The notes beneath the pieces were generated by a model. That model did no database searches and was not told where the DNA came from. It was given only the letters and a program-made list of their open reading frames with translations. 28,883 bases of DNA from a virus, in the IMG/VR virus record IMGVR_UViG_3300021373_003046, positions 1 to 28,883 of that record, one strand, 5' to 3'. A program made the position numbers and the translations under genes. Of the stretch, positions 1 through 8,600 are shown one piece after another (position 1 is the first letter of the stretch; each line of letters opens with the position of its first letter).

Positions 1-1471
1 CCTCATATACATCATCAACGAAAACCTTAGTGAACTCTGCTTCATATTCAATGTTGTATGAAGTCTCGTAGTCCCCAGAGTAAACCGATTCGTAGTCCCC
101 AATATAAATCGATGCAAAGTCACCAGTGTAGTCACCGGTGTATTCTGTCTCATAACTCTCTTCGTATACCTTCTCAAAGTTACCGGTATAGTCACCTGTA
201 TAAGAACCTGTATACTCTTCTTCGTATAGTGCCTCACCGGTGTAGCCTGGATCATCAAAGAATGTTCTTCGTGTGTCGACTGCAGTACCACGCGCTTCCC
301 ATGTGCCTGTATCTGTGGGTGGGCCTTGTACCGATGACCTTAACTGATAAGTTCCTATACCAGTGTCCATAATCAATTTCTTGACTCGTTCACCAAAGGT
401 GAACTGCATATCAAGATCTTCCATTGCCTTCAGACCGGCAAAGATACCGTTCTGTCTAAAGATGGATATTGGATTAACGGTTGTAGGTTGAGTACCATTG
501 GTTCGAATCCAGATACTCTGACCAATACTTGATCCATCACCTCGTGTATCGACAAAGATGTTTTCAAGGAAAACTGTCCAATCAGAACTAGGAGCTGCTG
601 CACCCAATCGGAATACGCCAGGATATTCGTTGTTAACTATTTTAGAAACAAACCGTTCACACAACACATCCAGTTCTGAATCAGACATCTCCTTGAGACC
701 AGTATTGGTTTCATTCCAATACACTGGATTCTTTTTGCGAGGGCCTGAGGTTTCTACCGGACTCTGCGCGGGTGTGTTTTGATAAAGATCTGTTTCGGTA
801 ATGACTGTGTCTGGTGGTCGATTCAACTGCACACTGATCGTGGGAAAACTAATTGATTCATTTGCAGTCGGTGTGCCATTGTCGTTGTCTACCGACGACA
901 GGTTGAGTACAATGTTTAGAGACCCTTCGTCTTCAAGTTCGAAACGGAATGTGGTTTCGAATGTACCGCTAAGAGTTGGGTCAACAAAATCCTGCCATGT
1001 AGAACTGGTTGTGCTTCCGGATGTGACTGTTGGAGATACATCTTTTGTGAGAGCAGTGAATGTCGAACTACCGGAAGTGGATACCGAATAGGTTATGGAC
1101 TCAAATCCATTACCAGTGGACGTTGCATTACCTGACACCACGATTTCGATCACGTCATCGACATAGAGAGTGGTTGGTATACCACCGCTCGATGCGGTAA
1201 TCGTGTGCGTTGACTGAGTTACGTCCGACGTGATAGTGGCGGAAACACCTGCACTTGAGGTGATCGCTGGTGCGGTTGTGCCATCAATAAACTGAGTGTC
1301 TTCGTAGGTACCGACAAGAGTTCCACCACTGAAACGTGACAGTGCAGAACTCGCACTGGAATCTATAAGACTGAGGTGCGTCCCCGCCTGAAAGGCAAGA
1401 TAATCCTCTTCAGCAAGCTGAAGTTGTTTCAACTCTCCTGCTGACAGATTTTTTAAGGGACGGTATGGCAT
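1..1471 (-). CDS. Tail/baseplate-associated structural protein, 3' end beyond window (partial)
   Basis: An open frame of 490 codons starts at ATG 1471 and runs off the left edge without a stop. The N-terminus reads MPYRPLKNLSAGELKQLQ. A Ser/Thr-rich, beta-like region follows (about residues 40-230, with many TSS/TST runs), then a more globular part containing WIRTNGTQPTTVNPISIF and FGERVKKLIMDTGIGTY. The end visible here is a tandem Tyr-Thr-Gly-Asp region. This wording is familiar from structural proteins encoded next to the baseplate genes of cyanophage-type T4-like phages, so a tail-fibre or baseplate-fibre role is likely but not shown. The gene lies just downstream of the small coiled-coil gene and has its own late-promoter-like box (1499-1506). 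The repeat-rich, low-complexity composition is the only oddity. A neck or collar protein is an alternative. Confidence 0.75.
   Translation of the reverse strand, partial: MPYRPLKNLSAGELKQLQLAEEDYLAFQAGTHLSLIDSSASSALSRFSGGTLVGTYEDTQFIDGTTAPAITSSAGVSATITSDVTQSTHTITASSGGIPTTLYVDDVIEIVVSGNATSTGNGFESITYSVSTSGSSTFTALTKDVSPTVTSGSTTSSTWQDFVDPTLSGTFETTFRFELEDEGSLNIVLNLSSVDNDNGTPTANESISFPTISVQLNRPPDTVITETDLYQNTPAQSPVETSGPRKKNPVYWNETNTGLKEMSDSELDVLCERFVSKIVNNEYPGVFRLGAAAPSSDWTVFLENIFVDTRGDGSSIGQSIWIRTNGTQPTTVNPISIFRQNGIFAGLKAMEDLDMQFTFGERVKKLIMDTGIGTYQLRSSVQGPPTDTGTWEARGTAVDTRRTFFDDPGYTGEALYEEEYTGSYTGDYTGNFEKVYEESYETEYTGDYTGDFASIYIGDYESVYSGDYETSYNIEYEAEFTKVFVDDVYE
2..241 (-). repeat. Degenerate YTGDY/YExEY amino-acid repeat region
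   Basis: In the partial structural gene, about 80 residues are built from degenerate units of four to six residues such as YTGDY, YTGSY, YTGNF, YIGDY, YSGDY and YETSY. At DNA level, gtcacc/accggt and gta-type codons recur about every 12-18 bases. Tyrosine is spaced almost regularly. Regular Tyr/Gly spacing fits an extended beta or fibrous structure. The repeat continues to, and probably past, the window edge. Confidence 0.75.
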
Positions 1472-1497
1472 TAACTACTTACTCAAAAACATTTCTT

Positions 1498-1734
1498 CTA
1501 TTTATGGGTTTTTTGAAGTAGTATATTCAATGCCTCCTTGATTTCAGATATGTCAGACTCTAGGTTGTCAAGACGTTCTCTGTCTTTCTTCAACTCCAGA
1601 TCCTTTTGTTCTTGTCGTAGTTTTTTCTCTACCGCTTGACGAATCCGAACGCGATCGGTATTAAGGATCGCGTTGGATTCCATGTCACGGACTAGGTTTG
1701 GATGCCCTTCCACCGGCACATAACGATTACCCAT
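1498..1734 (-). CDS. Small coiled-coil protein, conserved next to phage tail genes
   Basis: The product has 78 residues. The N-terminus RYVPVEGHPNLVRD is followed by SNAILNTDR and then a highly charged helix rich in Lys, Glu, Arg and Gln (about residues 28-73) with Leu/Ile heptad spacing, so a coiled coil is likely. I recognise this pattern (RYVPVEGH...LVRD...NAILN, then coiled coil) from small genes beside baseplate genes in marine T4-like phages, where no function is known to me. It sits 3 nt after the DUF4815 gene and is probably made from the same transcript. A role as virion-assembly adaptor or oligomerisation peptide is inference only. Confidence 0.75.
   Translation of the reverse strand: MGNRYVPVEGHPNLVRDMESNAILNTDRVRIRQAVEKKLRQEQKDLELKKDRERLDNLESDISEIKEALNILLQKTHK
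1499..1506 (-). promoter_or_regulatory. T4-type late promoter box (CATAAATA)
   Basis: The minus strand reads CATAAATA, seven of eight bases of the T4 late consensus TATAAATA, 28 nt before ATG 1471. It overlaps the last codons of the upstream small gene. Spacing and place match the better boxes elsewhere in the window. Confidence 0.5.
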
Positions 1735-1737
1735 AGT

Positions 1738-4700
1738 TTATTTCGCCAAAAATTTGAAGTTCATATCGCGCACTCTGATAGGGTTATCCTGACCTTTCAT
1801 TACAAACTTACCTTGTCCTTTATAGAATGGATCAAGTGTACCACCCAAACCACCAGCTAACCACTGTTGTCGTTCAAAGACACCGTCATTACGAACTGAG
1901 AGGTCGTTAAGAGGTGCTTGATAAATCCAAGGTTTTTGTGTAATGTCTTCATCTGCACCCGCAGTTCTGAAGTAGAAGTCGACACCCGCACCTTCCGGAA
2001 CACTCAGATCCGCACGAACATCAATTGCACGTGCAGGTTCTAATACAGTGACCGGAGCGGTGATGTGCCTTGATCCACCGGTAGCACCTACTGGTGATGT
2101 TTCAGAAACATTATTGACAAGATCCGGTGTATCACTGTCGTCCATCATGTAACCCGCAACAATAAGTGATGCTCTCTGCAGATCCACGATAGGTGAAACA
2201 TAGTCGTTACTGGTCTTGAAGTCCGCCTTAACAAACAATGACTTACCACCGTTTCCGTTTGATGTCAACTCACCGGCTTCAATGGTTGGATTGTAAATCG
2301 CCTTTGGTTTTGCAAAGTCAATGTTTTCGTTTGGTGTGATACGGCGATACTGTGGATCAAGAGTGAATCTTGTTGTAGTACCACTGACATACTTACCCGT
2401 GGTGAACTTCGCAGAGACATCCAGTGACGTTTGCTTCGGTATGTTGTTTTCCATTGACAGGTTCGCGACAGAGAATGTTCTGTTCTCTACGTTTAGAACA
2501 CCGGTACCACCCGCAAATCCAGTTGCAGTCGCGGCAGTGGATACCTGAACACCGACTGATTTTAACGACTTGGACAGAATGGTGTGTGTCGCATTAATTT
2601 CAGAAATTGGAATACCGTTAAGATTACTTCCACTGTTACCCTCAACACCAGAGATTGTGATCTCATCACCCACATCAAGACCATGACCTTCATGTCGAAT
2701 TGCAATGAAGTTCTTGTTCAACGATGTGTAGATAGGATCTGCAACCAGTTCCTTACTTGGAAGGTCGATGTTAGTCAATATAAGTGAACCACCACCAAGA
2801 CTAAATTTGGCACGAGTTAACTTGAACATGAGATCCGTGTCTTTTGACCCTACGTAGTTTGTACTACTCTGTGGTAGGAACAGCTCGCCAGGGATTGGTT
2901 GTGTCGACACTGTGCGAGAGGTTGAACCATATACGTTCTCTGTAGTCTTCGCAGCATACACTTCATATTCGGTTGATGCAGACTGCAGACAGATCGCATA
3001 GTGAGTCCACGGTTGAAGGTATACAGGTTCCTCAAACTCAAAGGTTGTTTCATTACCCTGAATAACCGACAGTGTTGGACTACCACTTGTTATCGTAATC
3101 TCTGAGGCCTTCTTGTAGACATAAGAATCTGGAACGACTGTGTTCGCAGAAGGTTTACCATTCTCCACCGGACGTATTGTCAAACTGATCGGTAGATTTC
3201 CGGTATCTTTGGCACGGAAGAACAGATCGACCTTTGTCAGAACAAGACCGTAGGGGTTGTCAACATAGAATGACTGTGCGAGTGGATTCTCTGCAGGCAT
3301 CAATGGGCCTACAACACCACCTGATTGACGATTTTGGTCGAGTGTAATATAATCAGAAAGAACACCCGACATAGTGTTGTCGTTGTCGATCGTAGTCAAC
3401 TCTGCGGCTGTGAGACCCGCTTGGTTTGTACCATACTTACCCGCGAGTTTTGGATCAACGAGGTTGATGTCACCCGATGCAATCTTGTCAAGAACATCCT
3501 TGACCTCTTTTGGTGAGAAAGTATTGTAACGATTCATGAGATATGAGAACGGTACAACTGACTCAGGGTAACGTAACCACTTCCATCGATTCCAGAATCT
3601 AAATGGGCCACCCCATGCAACATAGTATGCAAATGCTTTACTACCTGCCTGTGCCCAGTCTGGTGTGTTGATGTCTAACAACTGGAATTCACGAACACCC
3701 GCACGGAATCGATTCTCTGTAAATGGATATTGCTTGTCAGCCTTATTCAATCGACGATACACACTTTGAGCACGATTAGATGGAATGAAGAATGATCCAA
3801 TCACTTCACCGTTTGCGTCGGTCGTCAGTTCAGTAGAACCTTCAGGGTGTTCATTGAGATCTATGCCGTATCGATTACCCGCGTTTTCATAAATTGTTAC
3901 TGTGGTGTTGTCTGACCATGTCTTGAACGTGGTCTCTTCACGACAGAACGCAGACACATCCTTTCCGTCAAAGAATGGTGTGAACTTGGTATTTGGTCTC
4001 AGACCCTTCGCATGGAAGTAAATCTTTCGAGAACGAATCCAAGGGGTGAGTGCGACATCCTTATAACGATCACCCATTTGATGACGAATCGTCTCAGAAG
4101 AAACAACTCGGCTCACGTGTCGTGGTGTACCCGTCTCTCTTGGATATGTACTATACTGTTCCTTGATAGATTGATATCGATCATCATATGTTCGGGTTGA
4201 CTGATACTCAGGGCCGTTACCACGTGCAACACGACCCAACCAGTTCCATTGCCAGTTATTCCATAGGAATGCCTGTTTGGTATCGAGTCTGTTGCGATTA
4301 TTCTCAACGGTTCGTGTCGCTGGTGTCTTGGAGTCTTTCCAATCATCTGAAGATGGAGACAGACGGATACTACCCAAGAACGGTGAGTTACCGGTGGGGT
4401 TGACCTTGACTGAAGTAGAAGCGAGTTCTTGGAACGCCCACTGTTCATCCGTGTGTGTCAGATAGACATTGTCACCTTTCTTGACAACACCACTAGACAA
4501 AGAACCATCGTATATCAGACGAACGTTGTCTTCGTCCAACATGGGTTGGAAAACGCCACTCTCTGGATCAAGAGATGAACCATAGTCGTCATTCTCTGTA
4601 TCAGAACCAGTCTGATCTGAACCATCATCTGTCTGAGATCCAACAACCACACGTTCGTTACCTGCACTGTCGAGAGACGGTTCGTGGAAAGCACGTAACT

Positions 4701-7176
4701 CTGCGATATTGAGTCTGGTGTATTCCTCCAGACGATCCAGTTTTGCTTCCAGACCAGCGATGTCTTTCATCGTGTAGTGTTTGTGTTCTACTGGCACAAA
4801 CGCGAGGTCAGTCTCATCCAGAGTGTTTGGGTTCAATGTGATCTTAAACAGATCGAGTGCATTCTCAGGTGTAGCCTTAAACTGCGGGAATTCTGCCTGT
4901 TGACCCATCAACAACTGAACGTCACCTTCCTGTGTCAGAATCAGTTTGTCTGAACGAGGTAGGTAGTAACTAACGTCTGCAGTGACGTTGTCACCAGACT
5001 TTGGAAGGTACTTTATATTGCTTATCGTGCCAAGTTGTGATGCGGAATCCCGATCAATGAAATCAGATCGGAAATCCAGATAGTTAAATAGACTAACTTC
5101 TGTTCCATCTGCAGTAACATGAGTTGGAATGTTTGAGTAACCCAATGTGTTATATGAAGACGCGGCAAAGAAGTCGCCATCTCCGTTGTGCTGCAATCGC
5201 GAATACTTGACGTAGATCTTGCCTGGAGCTGAGTCTTCACCATCAAGGATTAAACGACTACGACGATATAAATTGTCTCTCTGACCGTCATCGAATATCA
5301 TACTTGGTAGTATATTCGAACCGGAGCTAGTGAATCGACGCGCCGAGTCTACTTCATAGACATCAACGTGTGCAAATTTGTAGTAACTAACATTGTCACT
5401 GTCAATACGATATAGAGTGTCTGTGATATCATCGACCTTAGTCTTTGTTGCAATACTACCGGTCTTCTGAACATAGTAGGTGACTAAAAGATCACCACTC
5501 AACGTGTCGTTAGTGCCATTGAAATTGCTTATAACACCTGTTGAAGTATCGACATCATGAGTTATGTCAAAATTTGACACAGTAGACACAATCCAATTTG
5601 TTCCGTCAACAAATTGTTCATTGTCTGCAGAAACCAGTTCAGAAGATATATCAGCTGTTGCTACCGGAGTTCCACCCAGAGCGACTGTTACCTGCCGTTG
5701 TACTGTTAAGGTGATATCAGAGATAGACTCAAGTCTTGGTCTAGCAGTAGGCATCAACAAGTCATTTCTTTGAGTGCCATATAAGAGAGTGCCGTTCTGT
5801 GGTGTACGTGCAACTACAAGATTGTTATTCGACGTGAGACCAATGGTTTGGATGTCTTTGATTGACTCACCATCGTCGATGAATATATTTTCAACGTAAA
5901 CACGGTGTGTTGCACCAAGTTCTAAATCTGCTCTTTTCTCAATGTGTCTTACTCGACAACGGCCGATAGTATCATTCGATGGGTTGGTTGCATTTTTTGA
6001 AAGAAGAACAAAACCATCGTTAGAACCAGCACCAGTAATGTCTGGAACCAATTTACCAGATTTTATTAGAAAATAGTTACCATACTCAACCGGAACTACA
6101 TCTGATACAATTGTATCCGTCTTCTGTGGTCTTGGAACCTGCAACTTAACGGGAGTTGGATTTTCTACTCGATAACCGTTGACATATGCCATACCAGATG
6201 ATACAATAAGTTCAAGAGAGGAATCGTTTGCGACTGCGTCCTCAAAGTGAATACTGTATGGGTTGACGATATAGTCACCAGACTCTTCGTTTGTTCTTAA
6301 AGCAAGTAGATCGTTGATCTTGTTATATGCGTCTGTCTCATCGATACCCTCAACGATGGTTGAGTTCTCGATGTTCGCAAGGAATACGAACGTGTCGTCT
6401 GTACTCAAGTCTGCTTTGTCTGTCAACGTCAGTGTGATACGATATCGGTCAGCGCCTGGAGCTGCTGTGTTTGTCACACCACCGGTGTTGTCATAAAGTG
6501 AGGTATCGTCCGCAATGGTGACCACATCTTGATCGACCTTGAAACCCACTGTACCGGTAAACGATTGTGTGTATGGGCTGAGAATGATTGACTGCTTTGA
6601 TGCGTTAACGAAACGACCCAAGACGAAAAAGTCACCGGTTTCTACGTCGAGTCGGGTACCTCGACCAGAAGCGTCAGTTCCTTTCGTTACAAGTTCGTAT
6701 CCAGTTCCAGAAATATCGTTAAGTGTAACACCATCACCGAATCGTGATGGAGAACTTCCAATCGCCTCTAAACTGTCGTCGATGTATTGAATGTAAAGAG
6801 TGTTGGTGTCAAACCCCGCAGAGGTTGCCTGAATCTGCACCTGAATAACTTTAGCTGAAATACCAGTTACAGTGTCTTGAAAAACTGTCCCAATCGGAAT
6901 GTCTGCAAACGCACCACCTTGGTTGGTTGATGCAATCTTTACGTATTCGAGTGATGAATTGATTGACATACCACCAGACGAAACGGCAGCACCCTCTTTA
7001 AAGACATTACGACCCAATCTACTAATTTCTTTGTAGATAAGAGTCTGTAACTGTGTCAGTTCTCGTGCTTGTAACGCTCGACCACTGTTGAACAGTATTT
7101 GATGAAAATGTTTGTCAACATTGTAATCATCGTTATACGTTCCTTGTAGCGTATTGGATGTAAATGTGGTTGTCAT
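1738..7176 (-). CDS. Giant baseplate/tail structural protein with N-terminal DUF4815
   Basis: The product has 1,812 residues and is the largest gene here. The N-terminus has the DUF4815 signature (YNVDKHFHQILFNSGRALQ, then ARELTQLQTLIYKEI and FKEGAAV), which is common in large virion proteins of cyanophage-type T4-like phages. The middle is beta-rich with an acidic stretch (SQTDDGSDQTGSDTENDD, near residue 850) after a short coiled coil (DIAGLEAKLDRLEEYTRLNI). The C-terminal third contains PLAQSFYVDNPYGLVLTKVD, a recurrent phage structural module. It sits where T4 has the large wedge genes 7 and 10, between gp8 and fibre genes, so a peripheral wedge or fibre-attachment role is inferred. No enzyme motif was seen. 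The start is ATG 7176, 11 nt after the gp8 stop. Confidence 0.85.
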   Translation of the reverse strand: MTTTFTSNTLQGTYNDDYNVDKHFHQILFNSGRALQARELTQLQTLIYKEISRLGRNVFKEGAAVSSGGMSINSSLEYVKIASTNQGGAFADIPIGTVFQDTVTGISAKVIQVQIQATSAGFDTNTLYIQYIDDSLEAIGSSPSRFGDGVTLNDISGTGYELVTKGTDASGRGTRLDVETGDFFVLGRFVNASKQSIILSPYTQSFTGTVGFKVDQDVVTIADDTSLYDNTGGVTNTAAPGADRYRITLTLTDKADLSTDDTFVFLANIENSTIVEGIDETDAYNKINDLLALRTNEESGDYIVNPYSIHFEDAVANDSSLELIVSSGMAYVNGYRVENPTPVKLQVPRPQKTDTIVSDVVPVEYGNYFLIKSGKLVPDITGAGSNDGFVLLSKNATNPSNDTIGRCRVRHIEKRADLELGATHRVYVENIFIDDGESIKDIQTIGLTSNNNLVVARTPQNGTLLYGTQRNDLLMPTARPRLESISDITLTVQRQVTVALGGTPVATADISSELVSADNEQFVDGTNWIVSTVSNFDITHDVDTSTGVISNFNGTNDTLSGDLLVTYYVQKTGSIATKTKVDDITDTLYRIDSDNVSYYKFAHVDVYEVDSARRFTSSGSNILPSMIFDDGQRDNLYRRSRLILDGEDSAPGKIYVKYSRLQHNGDGDFFAASSYNTLGYSNIPTHVTADGTEVSLFNYLDFRSDFIDRDSASQLGTISNIKYLPKSGDNVTADVSYYLPRSDKLILTQEGDVQLLMGQQAEFPQFKATPENALDLFKITLNPNTLDETDLAFVPVEHKHYTMKDIAGLEAKLDRLEEYTRLNIAELRAFHEPSLDSAGNERVVVGSQTDDGSDQTGSDTENDDYGSSLDPESGVFQPMLDEDNVRLIYDGSLSSGVVKKGDNVYLTHTDEQWAFQELASTSVKVNPTGNSPFLGSIRLSPSSDDWKDSKTPATRTVENNRNRLDTKQAFLWNNWQWNWLGRVARGNGPEYQSTRTYDDRYQSIKEQYSTYPRETGTPRHVSRVVSSETIRHQMGDRYKDVALTPWIRSRKIYFHAKGLRPNTKFTPFFDGKDVSAFCREETTFKTWSDNTTVTIYENAGNRYGIDLNEHPEGSTELTTDANGEVIGSFFIPSNRAQSVYRRLNKADKQYPFTENRFRAGVREFQLLDINTPDWAQAGSKAFAYYVAWGGPFRFWNRWKWLRYPESVVPFSYLMNRYNTFSPKEVKDVLDKIASGDINLVDPKLAGKYGTNQAGLTAAELTTIDNDNTMSGVLSDYITLDQNRQSGGVVGPLMPAENPLAQSFYVDNPYGLVLTKVDLFFRAKDTGNLPISLTIRPVENGKPSANTVVPDSYVYKKASEITITSGSPTLSVIQGNETTFEFEEPVYLQPWTHYAICLQSASTEYEVYAAKTTENVYGSTSRTVSTQPIPGELFLPQSSTNYVGSKDTDLMFKLTRAKFSLGGGSLILTNIDLPSKELVADPIYTSLNKNFIAIRHEGHGLDVGDEITISGVEGNSGSNLNGIPISEINATHTILSKSLKSVGVQVSTAATATGFAGGTGVLNVENRTFSVANLSMENNIPKQTSLDVSAKFTTGKYVSGTTTRFTLDPQYRRITPNENIDFAKPKAIYNPTIEAGELTSNGNGGKSLFVKADFKTSNDYVSPIVDLQRASLIVAGYMMDDSDTPDLVNNVSETSPVGATGGSRHITAPVTVLEPARAIDVRADLSVPEGAGVDFYFRTAGADEDITQKPWIYQAPLNDLSVRNDGVFERQQWLAGGLGGTLDPFYKGQGKFVMKGQDNPIRVRDMNFKFLAK

Positions 7177-7186
7177 ATTTTACCCT

Positions 7187-8566
7187 TTAGTCTGTACCCA
7201 AGTCTAGGATAATCTTAATATCTTCGGTTTGTGTTGAACTGCGTGATACCGCATTGTCTAGGTTATTTATGTACAAAAGATCACCGGAATATCGGTCAAC
7301 AGTTGGATCACCTAGGCCTCCAGTTCCATTGATTGTTCTTTGTTTTGCGGTGTCGACTACGGAAGCTATTGTCTCACCTTCAGAGAATGCACCAAAACCA
7401 GTTGAGTCGTTCTGAACATAATATAACTTATTATTGGAAGTGTCGTGCCAATACGTTTTGCCTTGTGCATTACCGGACTGACCTTCGAATATTTCATCTA
7501 CGGTAAAGTCACCGCCGGCGCCAACGTTGAAGAAATCCATTGTATTTCCTGCAAGGTTGGTGAACAGTCTGTCTGAATCATATCTCTTCGGATTTTTGAT
7601 TAACATTATCTGTTTAAATGAATTCGGATCACCTGCGTCAGTGCTTACCGGAATGAGTCCTGATTCGTCGTCTTGAATCGTTGTCTGAACCATTAACTGA
7701 GTTGCACGTAATGTGGTCACTGGATCTGCAGCGATACCACCTTTCGGTGCAATGACCGGTCTAAGAATAGCAGATGAATTGATACCGGTAAATGTAACCT
7801 TTGCGGTGTTGTATCCTTTTCCGTGTTGCAACAGACCAAACCCATCGGAATCGACTGTGATTTTAGTAATCTTTCCGTTGTTCACGAATGCAGTGAAAGA
7901 CGCAGCGTCCGCAGTGCTATCCTGCAACCCTTCAATTAAAATTGTTGGTGCAACCGTGTAACCAGTACCACCAGAGTCAATTGCAATGCTTAAAATCTCT
8001 CCACTTAACTTCTGATTCTGAACACTAAATTGAACTGCCTCTTCTGCAATATTTGACGATGCAGAAATTCTTTGCACAGGCATCAAGGATGCGGTCTCAA
8101 ATCTTTCTAGTGTCACACCGGAGTGTGGAAAAAGGTATCTCCAAACATAACCATCTGAGGTTCTAAAAGAATTGTTTCTCGACTTATATGCAGTAGCGAG
8201 TGCTTCTGTTGGTTCAATCGTTGAGTTTCTAGCTGTACCAGTATTGTCTTTGGATTGTTCGATACAGACAAAGACCTCATCGTTACTGTTGATTACATAG
8301 TAGAGTGTTTGGTCTGGTTTGTCGTTGTCATATGCATTGTAAATCTGACCGGAAGACCATGTATACTTTGGAACGACATATGAATGGTTACTGATCACCT
8401 TCATGAAGTTCATTTCATTACGTGCACGTTCCTGTCGATACACAGTATCCGACGAAGAGTCCGCACTGGATATTCCGATATAATAGTTTGAAGTGCCGGA
8501 TTCAAGGTCTGCCTTGAACAAATCAAGTAGACTCTTTTTACCGATATTTGAAATAAAACTTGCCAT
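7187..8566 (-). CDS. 8: Baseplate wedge protein gp8
   Basis: The product has 459 residues and is a homologue of T4 gp8 (334 aa), a dimer linking wedge parts in the baseplate periphery. Landmarks shared with the family are the early YYIGIS and WSSGQIYNAYDND, the DGYVWRYLF box (about residue 140), FKQIMLIKNPKRYDSD, and a C-terminus SGDLLYINNLDNAV followed by RSSTQTEDIKIIL. The extra length comes largely from an insert of about 90 residues with two beta motifs, SGGTGYTVAPTILIEG and GKGYNTAKVTFTG, of the kind found in fibre-like domains. The start ATG 8566 lies 27 nt downstream of a perfect late-promoter box. The neighbours are gp6 upstream and the DUF4815 protein downstream. Confidence 0.88.
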   Translation of the reverse strand: MASFISNIGKKSLLDLFKADLESGTSNYYIGISSADSSSDTVYRQERARNEMNFMKVISNHSYVVPKYTWSSGQIYNAYDNDKPDQTLYYVINSNDEVFVCIEQSKDNTGTARNSTIEPTEALATAYKSRNNSFRTSDGYVWRYLFPHSGVTLERFETASLMPVQRISASSNIAEEAVQFSVQNQKLSGEILSIAIDSGGTGYTVAPTILIEGLQDSTADAASFTAFVNNGKITKITVDSDGFGLLQHGKGYNTAKVTFTGINSSAILRPVIAPKGGIAADPVTTLRATQLMVQTTIQDDESGLIPVSTDAGDPNSFKQIMLIKNPKRYDSDRLFTNLAGNTMDFFNVGAGGDFTVDEIFEGQSGNAQGKTYWHDTSNNKLYYVQNDSTGFGAFSEGETIASVVDTAKQRTINGTGGLGDPTVDRYSGDLLYINNLDNAVSRSSTQTEDIKIILDLGTD

Positions 8567-8592
8567 CTATTATGCTCTCAAAGTTATAGGTC

Positions 8593-8600
8593 TATTTATA
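8593..8600 (-). promoter_or_regulatory. T4-type late promoter (TATAAATA)
   Basis: A perfect TATAAATA on the minus strand, 27 nt before the gp8 ATG and overlapping the final codons of gp6. T4-type late promoters are recognised by gp55-RNA polymerase with gp33 and the sliding clamp. A gp33 gene is present in this window. Confidence 0.75.
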
